The notes: generated from the sequence alone by a model not told the origin. A stretch of 64,000 nucleotides of DNA from Bacteroidota bacterium (GCA_011050615.1 DRFJ01000014.1:18999-82998), one strand, 5' to 3'; positions 1 to 10,081 are shown, counted from the first letter of the stretch. Numbers and translations: made by a program.

Positions 1-3000
1 TAAACAATATTACAGGATGGATAATATTCCTGGTATCGCTGATAACCTACACCCTTACCCTTGAACCAACGGTAAGCTTCTGGGATTGCGGCGAATTTAT
101 CCTTTCAGCCTGGAAGCTGCAGGTTGGTCACCCTCCCGGGGCTCCTTTCTTTCTGCTGCTGGGCAGATTCTTCTCCCTGTTCAGCTATGGTGATGTGTCA
201 AAGGTTGCCTTGACGATAAACTTTATGTCAGCACTGGCAAGTGCTTTTACAATAATGTTCCTTTTCTGGACAATCACTCACCTTGTAAGGAAGGTAAGCA
301 TGAATAAGGATAATATGTCCTTTGCAAATCTGGCTACTGTAATAGCAAGCGGAATAATCGGTGCATTAACCTATACATTTTCAGACACTTTCTGGTTTTC
401 TGCAGTGGAGGGGGAGGTATATGCCACCTCATCATTGTTTACTGCCATGGTTTTCTGGGCTATTTTAAAGTGGGAGGATGAGGAGGAGGAAAACCTGAAA
501 GGAAGATGGCTGGTCCTGATAGCTTACCTGATGGGCCTGTCCATAGGAGTACACCTGCTAAACCTTCTTGCCTTGCCGGCCATCGTTCTCGTATACTATT
601 TTAACACATACAGGGTAAGCACAGGAGGGATAACTAAGGCCTTGCTTGCTGCCTTTGCCGTCCTTGGACTGATTGTGTTCATATTGCTTCCGTATTCAGT
701 AAAAATAGCAGGATGGTTTGAACTTCTGTTCGTTAACGGCATGGGTCTTCCTTTTCATTCTGGGATGTATTTTTATTTAATACTCCTGGTAGCTCTTCTC
801 GCCTGGAGCATAAACTATTCAATAAAACACAGGAAGGTTTTACTTAATTATATTCTTACTTTTGTCACGGTAATTCTACTTGGTTATTCTTCCTATGCTC
901 TTATACCAATAAGAGCCAATGCGCGACCTCCCATGAACCAGAATAACCCTTCAGATGTATTCTCAATGATATATTATATTAACAGGGAACAGTATGGAAA
1001 CACCCCCCTGGTTAAGGGCAACTATTATACAGCACCGGTAATTGACATCAAAAAGAAAAGAGGGGGGTATATTATGGAGAATGGACGGTATGTGCCCTAT
1101 ACTAAAAATGAATATGTTTTTGATGACCGTTTTATGACACTCTTCCCGAGGATGTACAGCCCTGAAGAGAGGCATCATTCTGAATACGAATACTGGGGCC
1201 AGGTCAGTGGGAAAAAGGTAAGGCTGAATACATCAGGCGGCACCCGGGAATTCATTGTCCCCACCTTCGGTGAGAACCTGAGGTTCTTCTTCAGTTACCA
1301 GCTTGGCTATATGTATGGCAGGTATTTTATGTGGAATTTTGCCGGCAGGCAAAATGACATCCAGGGGAACGGGAATGTAGTACATGGCAACTGGATCAGT
1401 GGCATAAAGGCTATAGACAATTCAAGGCTTGGTGACCAGGATCTGTTGCCCGAAGAGTTGAAAAACAACCCGGCAAAGAATACCTATTTTTTCCTGCCCC
1501 TCATCCTGGGGATATTAGGAATGGTATGGCAATACAGCAGGGACCGCAGGGGTTTCTGGGTCATATCGGTTCTTTTTATAATGACGGGAATAGCGATAGT
1601 GGTTTATCTGAACCAGAATCCCCTCCAGCCACGCGAAAGGGATTATGCCTATGCCGGCTCATTCTATGCCTTCTCCATATGGGTAGGACTTGGCCTGTGC
1701 TTCATAGTTGAAAAACTGGAGAAAATAATTTCTCCAAAAATAGCGGTACCCCTGGTATTTCTTGTCTGCCTTCTGGCAGTGCCTGGCTTGCTGGCAGTCC
1801 AGAACTGGGATGACCATGATCGCTCCGGGAGGTATACTGCAAGAGACATAGGCAGTAATTACCTTAACAGCTGTGATGAGAATGCTGTTATTTTTACCTA
1901 TGGTGACAATGATTCCTTCCCTGTCTGGTATGTCCAGGACGTTGAAGGTATCAGGACCGATGTGAGGGTTGCCAACCTGAGTTATCTTTCTGCAGGGTGG
2001 TATATCGATATGATGCGTCAGAAGGCGTATGAGTCAGAACCCGTGCAATTTACCCTGGGTCCGGAAAAATACCGGCCCGGGAAAAGGGAGCAACTCCCCG
2101 TAACAGACAGGATAAACAGGCCTTACGATATTATTGAGCTGTTAGAATTTGCAGGCTCAGATGAAAGACAAAGCAAGATTGATTTCACCGGGCGGGGCGA
2201 TTATTATAACTATATCCCGTCAAATAAATTCCTTATACCTGTCGACTCGGCAAAGGTGATGGCCAATGGAACGGTGAAGGAATACCAAGCTGATCGTCTG
2301 CTTAATTATGTTATCTGGAATTACGAGGACAGGGAGATGTATAAAAACAATCTGGCCGTAATGGATATGATAGGTACAAATGACTGGGACCGCCCCTTCT
2401 ATTTCGCAAGCACCGTACCTCCTTCCAACTATATGGGACTGGAGGAGTATTTCCATCTTGAAGGACTGGCTTACAGGATTTCACCGCTGGATTCAACAGG
2501 TACCAGCACACAGGATATAGGATATATTGATACCAGACAGATGTACAATAACGTGATGAACAGGTTCAAGTGGGGTAATGCCGCAGATCCCGATGTTTAC
2601 CTTGATGAAAATAACAGGCGAATGTTCAGGAATTTCAGGAGGATGTTCGGACTGCTGGCCGGAGCACTTATTGAGGAAGGAGATACACTGAAGGCCAGGG
2701 AAGTATTATATAAATGCCTTGATGTAATCCCGGAATCCAAAATCCTGCATAATTACTATTCCCTTGACCTGGTAAAAGGATTCTATGCGGCAGGTGAGAA
2801 AGAGAAGGCCATGTCCATAGCCACAGGGATGATAAATAATGCCAGAGAATACCTTGAAATGGTAACCCGGCTGAATAAAGCAAGAAGGTATGACCTCGAT
2901 TATGTAATAAGCTTGAATATACAATCATTGATCAGCCTGTATAATATGTCAGCCTCAATGGGTATTGAAGAACTTATGGACCTGATAGAACAGGATCTTG

Positions 3001-3035
3001 ATCGCTACTATAATGAACTGTTTATGCAGCCTTAA
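1..3035 (+). CDS. DUF2723 family multi-pass membrane protein (GT-C-like), 5' partial
   Basis: The frame is open from base 3, so the gene starts left of the window. The first start-like codon, GTG at 195, is internal: the 64 codons before it carry the family's N-terminal signature (WDCGEF, then VGHPPGAP). About 1010 residues are visible. The first ~560 hold roughly ten hydrophobic segments interrupted by an exposed loop, with RERDYAY near residue 545. A soluble part follows (GDNDSFP near 635), and the C-terminus looks helical and repeat-like. DUF2723 proteins are a Bacteroidota family resembling protein O-mannosyltransferases; a role in glycosylating exported proteins or lipids at the inner membrane is inference. 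Its stop overlaps the next start by one base (TAATG), suggesting translational coupling. Confidence 0.88.
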   Translation, partial: NNITGWIIFLVSLITYTLTLEPTVSFWDCGEFILSAWKLQVGHPPGAPFFLLLGRFFSLFSYGDVSKVALTINFMSALASAFTIMFLFWTITHLVRKVSMNKDNMSFANLATVIASGIIGALTYTFSDTFWFSAVEGEVYATSSLFTAMVFWAILKWEDEEEENLKGRWLVLIAYLMGLSIGVHLLNLLALPAIVLVYYFNTYRVSTGGITKALLAAFAVLGLIVFILLPYSVKIAGWFELLFVNGMGLPFHSGMYFYLILLVALLAWSINYSIKHRKVLLNYILTFVTVILLGYSSYALIPIRANARPPMNQNNPSDVFSMIYYINREQYGNTPLVKGNYYTAPVIDIKKKRGGYIMENGRYVPYTKNEYVFDDRFMTLFPRMYSPEERHHSEYEYWGQVSGKKVRLNTSGGTREFIVPTFGENLRFFFSYQLGYMYGRYFMWNFAGRQNDIQGNGNVVHGNWISGIKAIDNSRLGDQDLLPEELKNNPAKNTYFFLPLILGILGMVWQYSRDRRGFWVISVLFIMTGIAIVVYLNQNPLQPRERDYAYAGSFYAFSIWVGLGLCFIVEKLEKIISPKIAVPLVFLVCLLAVPGLLAVQNWDDHDRSGRYTARDIGSNYLNSCDENAVIFTYGDNDSFPVWYVQDVEGIRTDVRVANLSYLSAGWYIDMMRQKAYESEPVQFTLGPEKYRPGKREQLPVTDRINRPYDIIELLEFAGSDERQSKIDFTGRGDYYNYIPSNKFLIPVDSAKVMANGTVKEYQADRLLNYVIWNYEDREMYKNNLAVMDMIGTNDWDRPFYFASTVPPSNYMGLEEYFHLEGLAYRISPLDSTGTSTQDIGYIDTRQMYNNVMNRFKWGNAADPDVYLDENNRRMFRNFRRMFGLLAGALIEEGDTLKAREVLYKCLDVIPESKILHNYYSLDLVKGFYAAGEKEKAMSIATGMINNAREYLEMVTRLNKARRYDLDYVISLNIQSLISLYNMSASMGIEELMDLIEQDLDRYYNELFMQP

Positions 3036-3658
3036 TGATGACCGGGTTTTTCAGATTTCCCGGTTTTGCCCGGCTGCTGTACCGGGAGGCTGTCTTCAGG
3101 ATGCCCGGAGACCAAGGGAAGGTTTATATTACATTCGATGACGGACCCACGCCGGAGGGCACGGAAAAGATAATTGAAATCCTTAAAAAGAATGAGATCG
3201 GGAAAGCCGTATTTTTCTGTAATGGCTTAAATATCCTGAAATACCCCCGGCAGTCGCAAATGATAAGTGAGAATTCTTATTCAGTAGCAAATCATGGCTA
3301 CCATCATCTGGATGGATGGAAAAGCAGGCGAAGTGATTATATTTCCAACTGCATGAAGGGCTCAGCCCTGAGTGGTTCAGTTTTTTTCAGGCCTCCTTAC
3401 GGTCACCTCTCCATCCCTCAGTATGTCATTCTTAAAAAATCTATGAAAATAGTTTTCTGGGATCTTCTCCTACATGATTATAATACCGGGTTAAAAATTG
3501 ATTATATAATGAGTAAGGCAGCTAAACTGATCCGGCCCGGATCGCTTATCGTTTTACATGATAAGGGAAATAAAAGCACCCCGGAGGTTCTCAAAAGATT
3601 AATAGGTCTGTGCAGGTCAAGGGGATATGATTTCGGGGATATAACAAGCGATGCTTAA
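3035..3658 (+). CDS. Polysaccharide deacetylase family protein (NodB homology domain)
   Basis: A 207-residue protein covering little more than the NodB fold. It shows the metal/catalytic motifs in order: TFDDGP (33-38, catalytic Asp and metal-binding Asp), a histidine motif NHGYHH (86-91) in the place of the usual H-S/T-x-x-H, RPPYG (119-123) and LIVLHD (171-176). No signal peptide is obvious; the first 20 residues are only weakly hydrophobic. Members remove N- or O-acetyl groups from surface polysaccharide, peptidoglycan or chitin-like substrates; the substrate here is unknown. It is coupled to the upstream DUF2723 gene by a one-base overlap, which suggests a shared role in envelope glycan processing (inference). 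Confidence 0.88.
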   Translation: MMTGFFRFPGFARLLYREAVFRMPGDQGKVYITFDDGPTPEGTEKIIEILKKNEIGKAVFFCNGLNILKYPRQSQMISENSYSVANHGYHHLDGWKSRRSDYISNCMKGSALSGSVFFRPPYGHLSIPQYVILKKSMKIVFWDLLLHDYNTGLKIDYIMSKAAKLIRPGSLIVLHDKGNKSTPEVLKRLIGLCRSRGYDFGDITSDA

Positions 3659-3668
3659 GTCAGATGCA

Positions 3669-3700
3669 TTTTTTTTTCATATATGGATATGCTATTTTTG
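3669..3700 (+). promoter_or_regulatory. Putative Bacteroidota-type promoter of purD
   Basis: TATTTTTG at 3693-3700 fits the -7 consensus TAnnTTTG. A T-run at 3669-3672 lies 20 nt upstream in the -33 place but lacks the G. Transcription would start only about 8 nt before the purD ATG at 3714. Confidence 0.45.
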
Positions 3701-3713
3701 ATAAATTTAAGCT

Positions 3714-4997
3714 ATGACGGATAATATTAATGTTCTTATTCTTGGATCAGGTGGCAGGGAGCATGCCCTTGCCTGGAAAATTGCACAAAGCAGCAGGATT
3801 AAAAAGGTATATATTGCCCCGGGGAATGCGGGTACAGCCATGGAAGGTGAAAATGTAAATCTTGATCCCGGTGATTTTGAGACGGTAGCTGAATTTGCAT
3901 GTGAAAATGATATTGACATGGTGATTGTTGGTCCGGAAGCACCGCTGGTGAAAGGCATTCATGATTTTTTCCTTGGCAATGAGAAATACAGCCACATAGG
4001 AGTAGTAGGTCCCATAAAGGCGGGAGCCCTGCTGGAAGGAAGTAAGGATTTTGCCAAGGGATTTATGAAGAAATACGGTATACCAACCGCAGCATACAGG
4101 AGTTTTACGAGGGAAAATTACACTGATGCCTGTGAATTCCTGAAGGAAATGAAAAGGCCTTATGTACTGAAAGCCGATGGGCTGGCTGCAGGGAAGGGAG
4201 TACTGATAATCAGTGATTATGACGAGGCGGTGGGGGAACTGGACAAGATGTTCTCAGGTAAATTTGGTAAAGCAGGAAAAACTGTTGTTATTGAAGAATT
4301 CCTGAAGGGAATAGAACTTTCTGCCTTTATAATAAGCGATGGAGAGGATTATAAAATCCTTCCCGAGGCAAAGGATTATAAGAGGATAGGGGAGAAAGAT
4401 ACAGGCCTGAATACCGGTGGCATGGGAGCTGTATCACCGGTGCCCTTTGCCGATGACGTTTTTATCGCCAAAGTTGAAGAGAGGATAATAAAGCCAACCT
4501 TATCAGGATTGAAGAATGAAGGTATAAGATATAAGGGCTTTATCTTCTTCGGCCTTATGAATGTGAATGGTGATCCCTATGTTATCGAGTATAATGTACG
4601 TATGGGTGATCCGGAAGCCGAAGTAATAATACCGAGGATAAAGAGTGACCTGGTTGATTTATTGCTTGGAGTTACTGAAACCAATCTCAGGGACCGGAAA
4701 ATGGAAATATCAGGGGATACCGTTTCAACTGTCATGCTTGTGTCGGGTGGCTACCCCGGTTCTTATGAGAAGGGGAAAGAGATATTAAATATGGAAAAGA
4801 CATCCGGAAGTCTTATCTTCCATGCAGGTACCAGGAGGGAAGGAAGCAGGGTGGTGAGTTCGGGGGGAAGGGTTCTTGCAATAAGCTCTTTCGGATCCGA
4901 TATGGATGAGGCCCTCCGGAAATCATATGCCAATGCCGGAATAATTGATTTCCAGGGAAAATATTTCAGGAAAGACATAGGTTTTGACTTAGCTTAG
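3714..4997 (+). CDS. purD: Phosphoribosylamine-glycine ligase (GAR synthetase)
   Basis: Catalyses ATP + phosphoribosylamine + glycine to GAR, the second step of de novo purine synthesis, in the cytoplasm. The 427-residue length is normal for PurD. Visible signatures are the N-terminal Rossmann-like LGSGGREHAL (10-19), PGNAGT (36-41) and GPEAPL (73-78), followed by an ATP-grasp domain with a K-A-D-G-x-A-A-G-K-G segment and the metal-binding RMGDPEAE stretch near residue 293. The ATG at 3714 follows a promoter-like element. The next gene, DUF6427, begins 2 bp after the stop and is probably co-transcribed. Nothing is odd about the gene. Confidence 0.97.
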   Translation: MTDNINVLILGSGGREHALAWKIAQSSRIKKVYIAPGNAGTAMEGENVNLDPGDFETVAEFACENDIDMVIVGPEAPLVKGIHDFFLGNEKYSHIGVVGPIKAGALLEGSKDFAKGFMKKYGIPTAAYRSFTRENYTDACEFLKEMKRPYVLKADGLAAGKGVLIISDYDEAVGELDKMFSGKFGKAGKTVVIEEFLKGIELSAFIISDGEDYKILPEAKDYKRIGEKDTGLNTGGMGAVSPVPFADDVFIAKVEERIIKPTLSGLKNEGIRYKGFIFFGLMNVNGDPYVIEYNVRMGDPEAEVIIPRIKSDLVDLLLGVTETNLRDRKMEISGDTVSTVMLVSGGYPGSYEKGKEILNMEKTSGSLIFHAGTRREGSRVVSSGGRVLAISSFGSDMDEALRKSYANAGIIDFQGKYFRKDIGFDLA

Positions 4998-4999
4998 GT

Positions 5000-5995
5000 A
5001 TGCTTCTAAAAATCTACAGGGGGACAGGCCCGGGGACAATACTGCTTATAATGATAAGCCTTGTGATGGTATGGCTGCAGCCCCTGCTGAACCCGGTGGA
5101 ACCTTCACTTTACAATGATTATCCTGCACCTCTGTACGCCCTGGTATTAAACCTCCTTGAGGGGAGGCCGTATGCCGGTATAATTTTTTCCATGCTCTGT
5201 ATAATTGCTGTCGCCATATACCTGGTAAATTTCAATACACGTTTGTTTTTTATAAATGAACGAACTTTTCTTCCAGCTTCCCTTTATGTTCTTCTCAGTG
5301 GTTATTTAGCAAGCAACCAGGTGCTGAATCCTGTCCTCCCTGCCTCCTTTCTCCTTCTTCTTTCAATTGACAGGCTCATCGTTTCTTACAGGAAGCCGGG
5401 TATAGCCTATAATCTTTTTGATGCATCAATGATAATAGGAATTGCAGCCCTGGTCTACACAAACATCATCTGGTTTTATGTATTGATAATTATAGGAATA
5501 AACATTTTCAGATCATTTAATATCAGGGAATTGTCAATTTCCTTATTCGGTCTGCTTACACCTTTCATAATACTGTACTCCTTTTACTATCTTACCGGTC
5601 GTGATATAGCCTGGCTGAACAATTTACTGGTTGAGAGCATATTAAGAGATGTGCCGGAGTATTACTGGTCGCCCGTATTCATAATTATATCATCTGTCAA
5701 CCTGCTTATTTTCCTGGTGGCCTTATTTCATATGTGGAGTATTTTTAATACCAAAAAAGTAAGGTCAAGGAAGATATTTTCACTGCTCACATGGATGATA
5801 GTCTTTACAGTGCTTATTTACTTTCTGGTGCCTGCCGTATCAGTCGGGCTGATGTATGTTTTACTTATACCACTGGTATATATCCTTACCCATTACCTAG
5901 TGATGATGAGGAATAAAAAAATAGCAAATTATGTATTTGCTATTATATTTTTTTCAGTATTGTTTTTACAGGTGAACCGGGCAATTGTCATTTAA
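5000..5995 (+). CDS. DUF6427-like integral membrane protein
   Basis: A 331-residue, very hydrophobic protein with about nine or ten predicted membrane segments and few polar loops; the first segment is near residues 15-27. It resembles the Bacteroidota membrane family DUF6427, which I remember as often adjacent to purD; that assignment is from memory. No catalytic motif stands out and no function is known. The ATG is 2 bp after the purD stop, so translation is probably coupled. Its 3' end overlaps the converging gene on the other strand by 8 bp. Confidence 0.7.
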   Translation: MLLKIYRGTGPGTILLIMISLVMVWLQPLLNPVEPSLYNDYPAPLYALVLNLLEGRPYAGIIFSMLCIIAVAIYLVNFNTRLFFINERTFLPASLYVLLSGYLASNQVLNPVLPASFLLLLSIDRLIVSYRKPGIAYNLFDASMIIGIAALVYTNIIWFYVLIIIGINIFRSFNIRELSISLFGLLTPFIILYSFYYLTGRDIAWLNNLLVESILRDVPEYYWSPVFIIISSVNLLIFLVALFHMWSIFNTKKVRSRKIFSLLTWMIVFTVLIYFLVPAVSVGLMYVLLIPLVYILTHYLVMMRNKKIANYVFAIIFFSVLFLQVNRAIVI

Positions 5996-6422
5996 GGAGA
6001 GATACGATACCCACACCCATGCCTTGATTCCCATCCTTGAATTTATACCAGATAGTGTAAAGCCCTGTTTTATTACAGGCAAACTCAACGGATGGGTAGC
6101 CTTCAGAGCTTTTTTGGCTCACCGAGCTGATAATCAGGTTGTTCTCATAGTATAACTCAATTATGAGTTGTCCTTCTGAGTCGTCAGCATTGCATTGAGT
6201 AAACAGGTATTTTTGCTTCTTCATAAGATAAATATTCGCCTTATAAACAGGTATATCGCTCTGGCCGGATGCCTCAGGGAGCTTGATTACAAAATCTTTC
6301 AGGCAGGAGGTTTTACCGCCAATGCCAAGGGCGCAATTACTGACCAGATCCTGCTGGTCCCGGGCATTAAGGGTGAAGGCAGCAAGTAAGAGGCTTAGGT
6401 ATACAATTATGGACTTTTTCAT
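5988..6422 (-). CDS. Small exported protein of unknown function
   Basis: A 144-residue protein with a clear Sec signal peptide: MKKS, a hydrophobic core to about residue 18, then LNA-R as a likely cleavage site. The mature part has four cysteines (near 30, 40, 78 and 114) and alternating beta-like stretches, consistent with a small periplasmic or surface beta-domain. I do not recognise a family. It converges on the DUF6427 gene with an 8-bp tail overlap. The gene remnant at 6431-7012 lies 8 bp upstream on the same strand, so it may once have been the second gene of that transcript. Confidence 0.7.
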   Translation of the reverse strand: MKKSIIVYLSLLLAAFTLNARDQQDLVSNCALGIGGKTSCLKDFVIKLPEASGQSDIPVYKANIYLMKKQKYLFTQCNADDSEGQLIIELYYENNLIISSVSQKSSEGYPSVEFACNKTGLYTIWYKFKDGNQGMGVGIVSLLK

Positions 6423-6430
6423 ATCTGGGT

Positions 6431-7012
6431 TTAAAGTGATATTATCTTATTTCTGATTTCTTCTGTTTTCTCAATTATCCTGTTCAGTACTTCATCACTG
6501 AAAACAACGGTACTTTCCTCCTTCTGTATAACTGTAAGCATGCCCTCTTTCTCAATTGTTTCAGGTTCTCCGGGAGTATATGTTATATTGACATCTGAAT
6601 ATTCCCGCTTAAGAGCTTCAATATCATTATACAGTGCCCGGTATTCATCACCGTAGTGATTATAAGGACGTAATAGCATCAGGTGGTCATTGATAATAAT
6701 TTTTTGCTCGCCTCTCCTGTTCTTCAGATCAATATGGGGGGAATCCTTAACCACCTTACAGACCAGGTATTGGGCTTCAAGCCATACTCCTGTTATCATC
6801 AAAGCCGACAGCTGACCGCGATTATTCTCACGAAGGTATGTATCTATTTCATTATATGAATGAACTGAGAGGAAAAGCAGCGAGTCTATATTCCTTCGGT
6901 TTATTGCGAGACTTTTCAGAGTTTCAGAATCAAAGAACTGTCCCACACGTAATCCTTCGGCAAGCTTGTTGATTATAGATAAGGTCTCAATTGCGTTACC
7001 TGTTTTTTCATG
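6431..7012 (-). pseudogene. 5'-truncated remnant of a Bacteroidota lipoprotein-like family
   Basis: The longest start-bearing frame is 171 codons from a GTG at 6946, but the same frame is open without any start back to a stop at 7013-7015. The extra codons (...AIETLSIINKLAEGLR) continue the family pattern directly into VGQFFDSETL. In relatives I remember, this is the C-terminal half of a ~280-residue lipoprotein whose N-terminal half carries the lipobox; here that half is missing. Recognisable conserved parts are N-x-D-S-L followed by a helix, and GQLSALMITGVWLEA near residue 43 of the GTG-started product. A shorter protein from GTG 6946 cannot be excluded. Nothing else fills the region upstream except the fragment at 7034-7207. 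Confidence 0.55.
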
Positions 7013-7033
7013 TTAGGTATTCTTGACTTTATA

Positions 7034-7207
7034 TTACAAAAGTAAAAAATGAGTTCTGAATGCCGTGAAGTCGTTGCCATGTGGGTCCCGGCAGATTGGA
7101 TCATAGTCTGCCTGGCTGATTGTTTTATTCATGTCATAAACCAGCCTGTCGTATTTATTGTCCTGGAACTGGGTTACCATCAGCGCTTTCAGGATTGCTT
7201 CACTCAT
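7034..7207 (-). pseudogene. 57-codon ORF, likely chimeric gene fragment
   Basis: A minus-strand ORF begins ATG at 7207 and reads MSEAILKALM, then continues VTQFQDNKYDRLVYDMNK and ends in FLLL at 7034. From memory, the first ten residues match the start of large Bacteroidota TerB-N/ABC-ATPase proteins of about 1000 residues. The rest does not, which suggests that a deletion joined the first codons to another coding segment. I recognise no complete family and see no clear ribosome-binding site. It sits between the truncated lipoprotein remnant and the S9 peptidase, in a stretch of about 300 bp with no intact gene. Confidence 0.35.
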
Positions 7208-7322
7208 AGGAAATATTGCAAATTGCTACGAATCCTTAAAAATAATTAATAAATATTAGCGGCCAATAGTTTTATATTCTATTATGCAGTAAAATAATTC
7301 TTAATTAAGCACGGCCAAAATC

Positions 7323-10022
7323 TTACTTTTCCTTTGCCAGTTTTTCTTCCTCTTTCTTTTCGATGAATGTCCTGCCTTCTTTAATCCATTTTTCCGCCGG
7401 TTTGCCAAGCAGGTAGTGGTCAATGAACTGTTTTACTTTCAATGAATAGTCGACCATGTTTTCCTTTTTCCTGAGTCCATGGTTTTCTCCCTCATAAACG
7501 AGCAGGATAAATGGTTTTTGCATTCTTCTCATAGTGGTAAACATTTCAATACCCTGGTGCCAGTCAACAGCACCATCCTGGTTTCCAAAGGTAACCAGGA
7601 GGGGAGTTGTAATACTGGCAGCATTGAACATGGGGCTGTTGGCCATATATTCGTCCATTATTCCCCACCATGGCTCCCTCAGCCTGCCCTGGGAGGTTTC
7701 AAATATTTGCTGGTTCGGGCCACCGGTGTTCCAGTATATTTCGTTGTACATACTTATCATATTAATCAATGGCGCTCCTGCAATAGCCGCTGCAAACAGG
7801 TCGGTCCGGGTAATAATAAAGCTTGTCTGGTAGGCGCCCCAGCTGTGACCCATCAATGCAATTTTATCCCTGTCAATCATCCCTGTTTCGATGACTTTTT
7901 CAACGGCAGGCACCACGCAGTCGGCTGCCGACTCGCCCGGGTGATTGGTCTTATATACTATATCTGGCTGGAAAACAAAGAACCCATCTGTGGTATAATT
8001 TGTGATATTATAGGCACTTTCAGGGCTCGGGCTTATGTACCTGTGTACTGATGTGGACCTTATCTCGTATATATAAACTATCATGGGATACTGTTTGCCT
8101 TCCTGGTAATTGGCAGGATAATGGAGTGCCCCCTGCAATTCCCTGCCGTCTTTATTGGTGAAATTTATGAGTTCGCTTTTTCCCCAGTAATAGTCTGACT
8201 GCTGGGGATTGGTATTTGTTATCTGTTCCTGTTTCCTGAAATTGCCCGCTGTAAGGAAAAGATCAGGCGAATCGGTATAGCTTTCCAAACGGTATAAGAG
8301 TTTATCTTCTTCTTTGGCTTTCCTCAGGCCTGAGATAAAATAATCATCATAGATAAGTTCACGTATTTTCATATCCGGGCTTATACGGTAAAAACCACTC
8401 TTCTTTGTCTTGTCTCCCCTGGCCGACAGGTAAAGGTCATCCTCATGTTTAAAATAGTTCTCTTCATAGTCAAGCCTCAGGGTTCTGAAAATGGTTTTAT
8501 CTTTCCTTCCGTCTGTCAGTTTTTCAGCTTTAGCTGTGACAGGTGATACCTTCCATATATCGTATTCATCATAGATAAGCATATGACTGTCATTTTCGTA
8601 CCAGCCGCCGGAACCGAAAGGAGGTTTTATTTCCCTTGGACTGTCATCCCTGGTATCCCACAGCTCTGTGTCTATCGATAAACTTATCACCCTGTTTTCA
8701 TCTTTTTCGATATCGTAAACCCACCAGTTCTTATCCTTGAAATAGGGTATGAACTTGCCATCGGGTGATGAATTACCCAGACGTGTAAAATTCTCAATAA
8801 TAACTTTCTGTTCACCGGTGGAAGCATTTACTAAATAATGGTCATAATGCCCGAGCCTGAATGCAGGGCGGTAGGGGAGATCAGTGCTGATAATCACATT
8901 GCGGCCGTCTGCAGTGATATTGTATTCCCTGAATTCTTCATTGCTGATACGGTGAATCTTATTATCGTCCAGGTTCCATGAGCACAGGTAAACAAAATCC
9001 TTATCGCTCCTTTCGTACATTTTTTCCTGCGCCGGTTTGATGGGATCATCTTTCCAGTGCCAGATATCGACATCGGGTATCTTCTCATCCTTTTTATCCT
9101 TATCCTTTTTCTCTTTGACATTCCAGTCATAAATACCGAAATACAATATCTTCATGTCTTTTGAGAACCTTGGAGAAAATGTTTCCCTTACTCTCATATT
9201 TTGAGGGATGGCATCTGCATCCAGGGGCTTTAATTTTCTTATTTCCGGCTGCGTGTATATGTTGCGCACGGCAAAAACAATATGATTTTTTTCAACATAG
9301 CCTGTATCTGAAAATGATTTAAGAAAACTGAAGGCCTTACCTTCTTTTTCCCAGGTAAGGTCGGAATAGGTACTTGTATCTGTATCTATCATCCTTATGG
9401 AGTAATCCTCAAGGTTGAACAATTCCACACCATTCCCTTTCATTCCTTCAGCATCAATTATGTAGGCAAGGCGGTCTCCTTCCTTGTTCAGTCCGTATTC
9501 AGATACGTTACCTATATTTTTTAAGCTGCCATTACCGAGATCATAAATATACATGTCAAAACTTTTACTTTCATCCCCGGCATAAGCACTCATTATGAGG
9601 TGTCTGTTGTCTTTGCTCAGATAAAATTTCCGGATGTCGTCAAAGGTTCTTTTTTTGCCATTTTCGAGGTTAAGCAACACCACCTTATTCTTTATCTTCT
9701 TTTTCTGCTCTTTCATTTTCTCTGTTTCTTCCTCGCTGTAACCCTTGCTTGCAGCCAGCCACCGTGAGTCTTCTGTAAAGGCAGGAGAGGAGCAAAGTCC
9801 GAGCCTGTATACAGTTTTCTTATCTGATGATACTACAAAAAGGGTATCATTGCCTTTGACGGGTGATATGGTATAGGAGATCCAGTTACCATCATCAGAG
9901 ATTGCATAGGATCCCAGGTTTTGCCATTGGTCATAGTCTTCGCGTGTAAGGTTTTTCTTCTGTGCACTAAGCTGAATTGATGTGGCAACAATCAAGAGGC
10001 ACAGGATTATGGTCTTTTTCAT
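7323..10022 (-). CDS. S9 family serine peptidase (prolyl oligopeptidase-like), exported
   Basis: An 899-residue protein with a signal peptide (MKKT, hydrophobic to residue 17, S-A-Q cleavage motif). The first ~620 residues form a beta-propeller-like region; the last ~270 are an alpha/beta hydrolase. The nucleophile is in G-H-S-W-G-A-Y near residue 725. The acid is in GNQDGAVDW near 815, and the histidine in GENHGL near 845, giving a complete Ser-Asp-His triad. Bacteroidota carry many such periplasmic peptidases, which trim oligopeptides for uptake. It is a single gene; a short hairpin repeat lies upstream at 10082-10101. The lysine/glutamate-rich tail is common in the group. The exact specificity (DPP-like or acylaminoacyl) is not readable. 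Confidence 0.92.
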   Translation of the reverse strand: MKKTIILCLLIVATSIQLSAQKKNLTREDYDQWQNLGSYAISDDGNWISYTISPVKGNDTLFVVSSDKKTVYRLGLCSSPAFTEDSRWLAASKGYSEEETEKMKEQKKKIKNKVVLLNLENGKKRTFDDIRKFYLSKDNRHLIMSAYAGDESKSFDMYIYDLGNGSLKNIGNVSEYGLNKEGDRLAYIIDAEGMKGNGVELFNLEDYSIRMIDTDTSTYSDLTWEKEGKAFSFLKSFSDTGYVEKNHIVFAVRNIYTQPEIRKLKPLDADAIPQNMRVRETFSPRFSKDMKILYFGIYDWNVKEKKDKDKKDEKIPDVDIWHWKDDPIKPAQEKMYERSDKDFVYLCSWNLDDNKIHRISNEEFREYNITADGRNVIISTDLPYRPAFRLGHYDHYLVNASTGEQKVIIENFTRLGNSSPDGKFIPYFKDKNWWVYDIEKDENRVISLSIDTELWDTRDDSPREIKPPFGSGGWYENDSHMLIYDEYDIWKVSPVTAKAEKLTDGRKDKTIFRTLRLDYEENYFKHEDDLYLSARGDKTKKSGFYRISPDMKIRELIYDDYFISGLRKAKEEDKLLYRLESYTDSPDLFLTAGNFRKQEQITNTNPQQSDYYWGKSELINFTNKDGRELQGALHYPANYQEGKQYPMIVYIYEIRSTSVHRYISPSPESAYNITNYTTDGFFVFQPDIVYKTNHPGESAADCVVPAVEKVIETGMIDRDKIALMGHSWGAYQTSFIITRTDLFAAAIAGAPLINMISMYNEIYWNTGGPNQQIFETSQGRLREPWWGIMDEYMANSPMFNAASITTPLLVTFGNQDGAVDWHQGIEMFTTMRRMQKPFILLVYEGENHGLRKKENMVDYSLKVKQFIDHYLLGKPAEKWIKEGRTFIEKKEEEKLAKEK

Positions 10023-10081
10023 AGCAGTTATGATTTGATTTTGTAATTAAGGCATAAATATACAGAATACTATTAATAGCC

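Noticed and set aside
195..3035. Start of the first gene at GTG 195
   Set aside because: The open frame runs back to base 3 and contains conserved DUF2723 residues, so the true start is outside the window.
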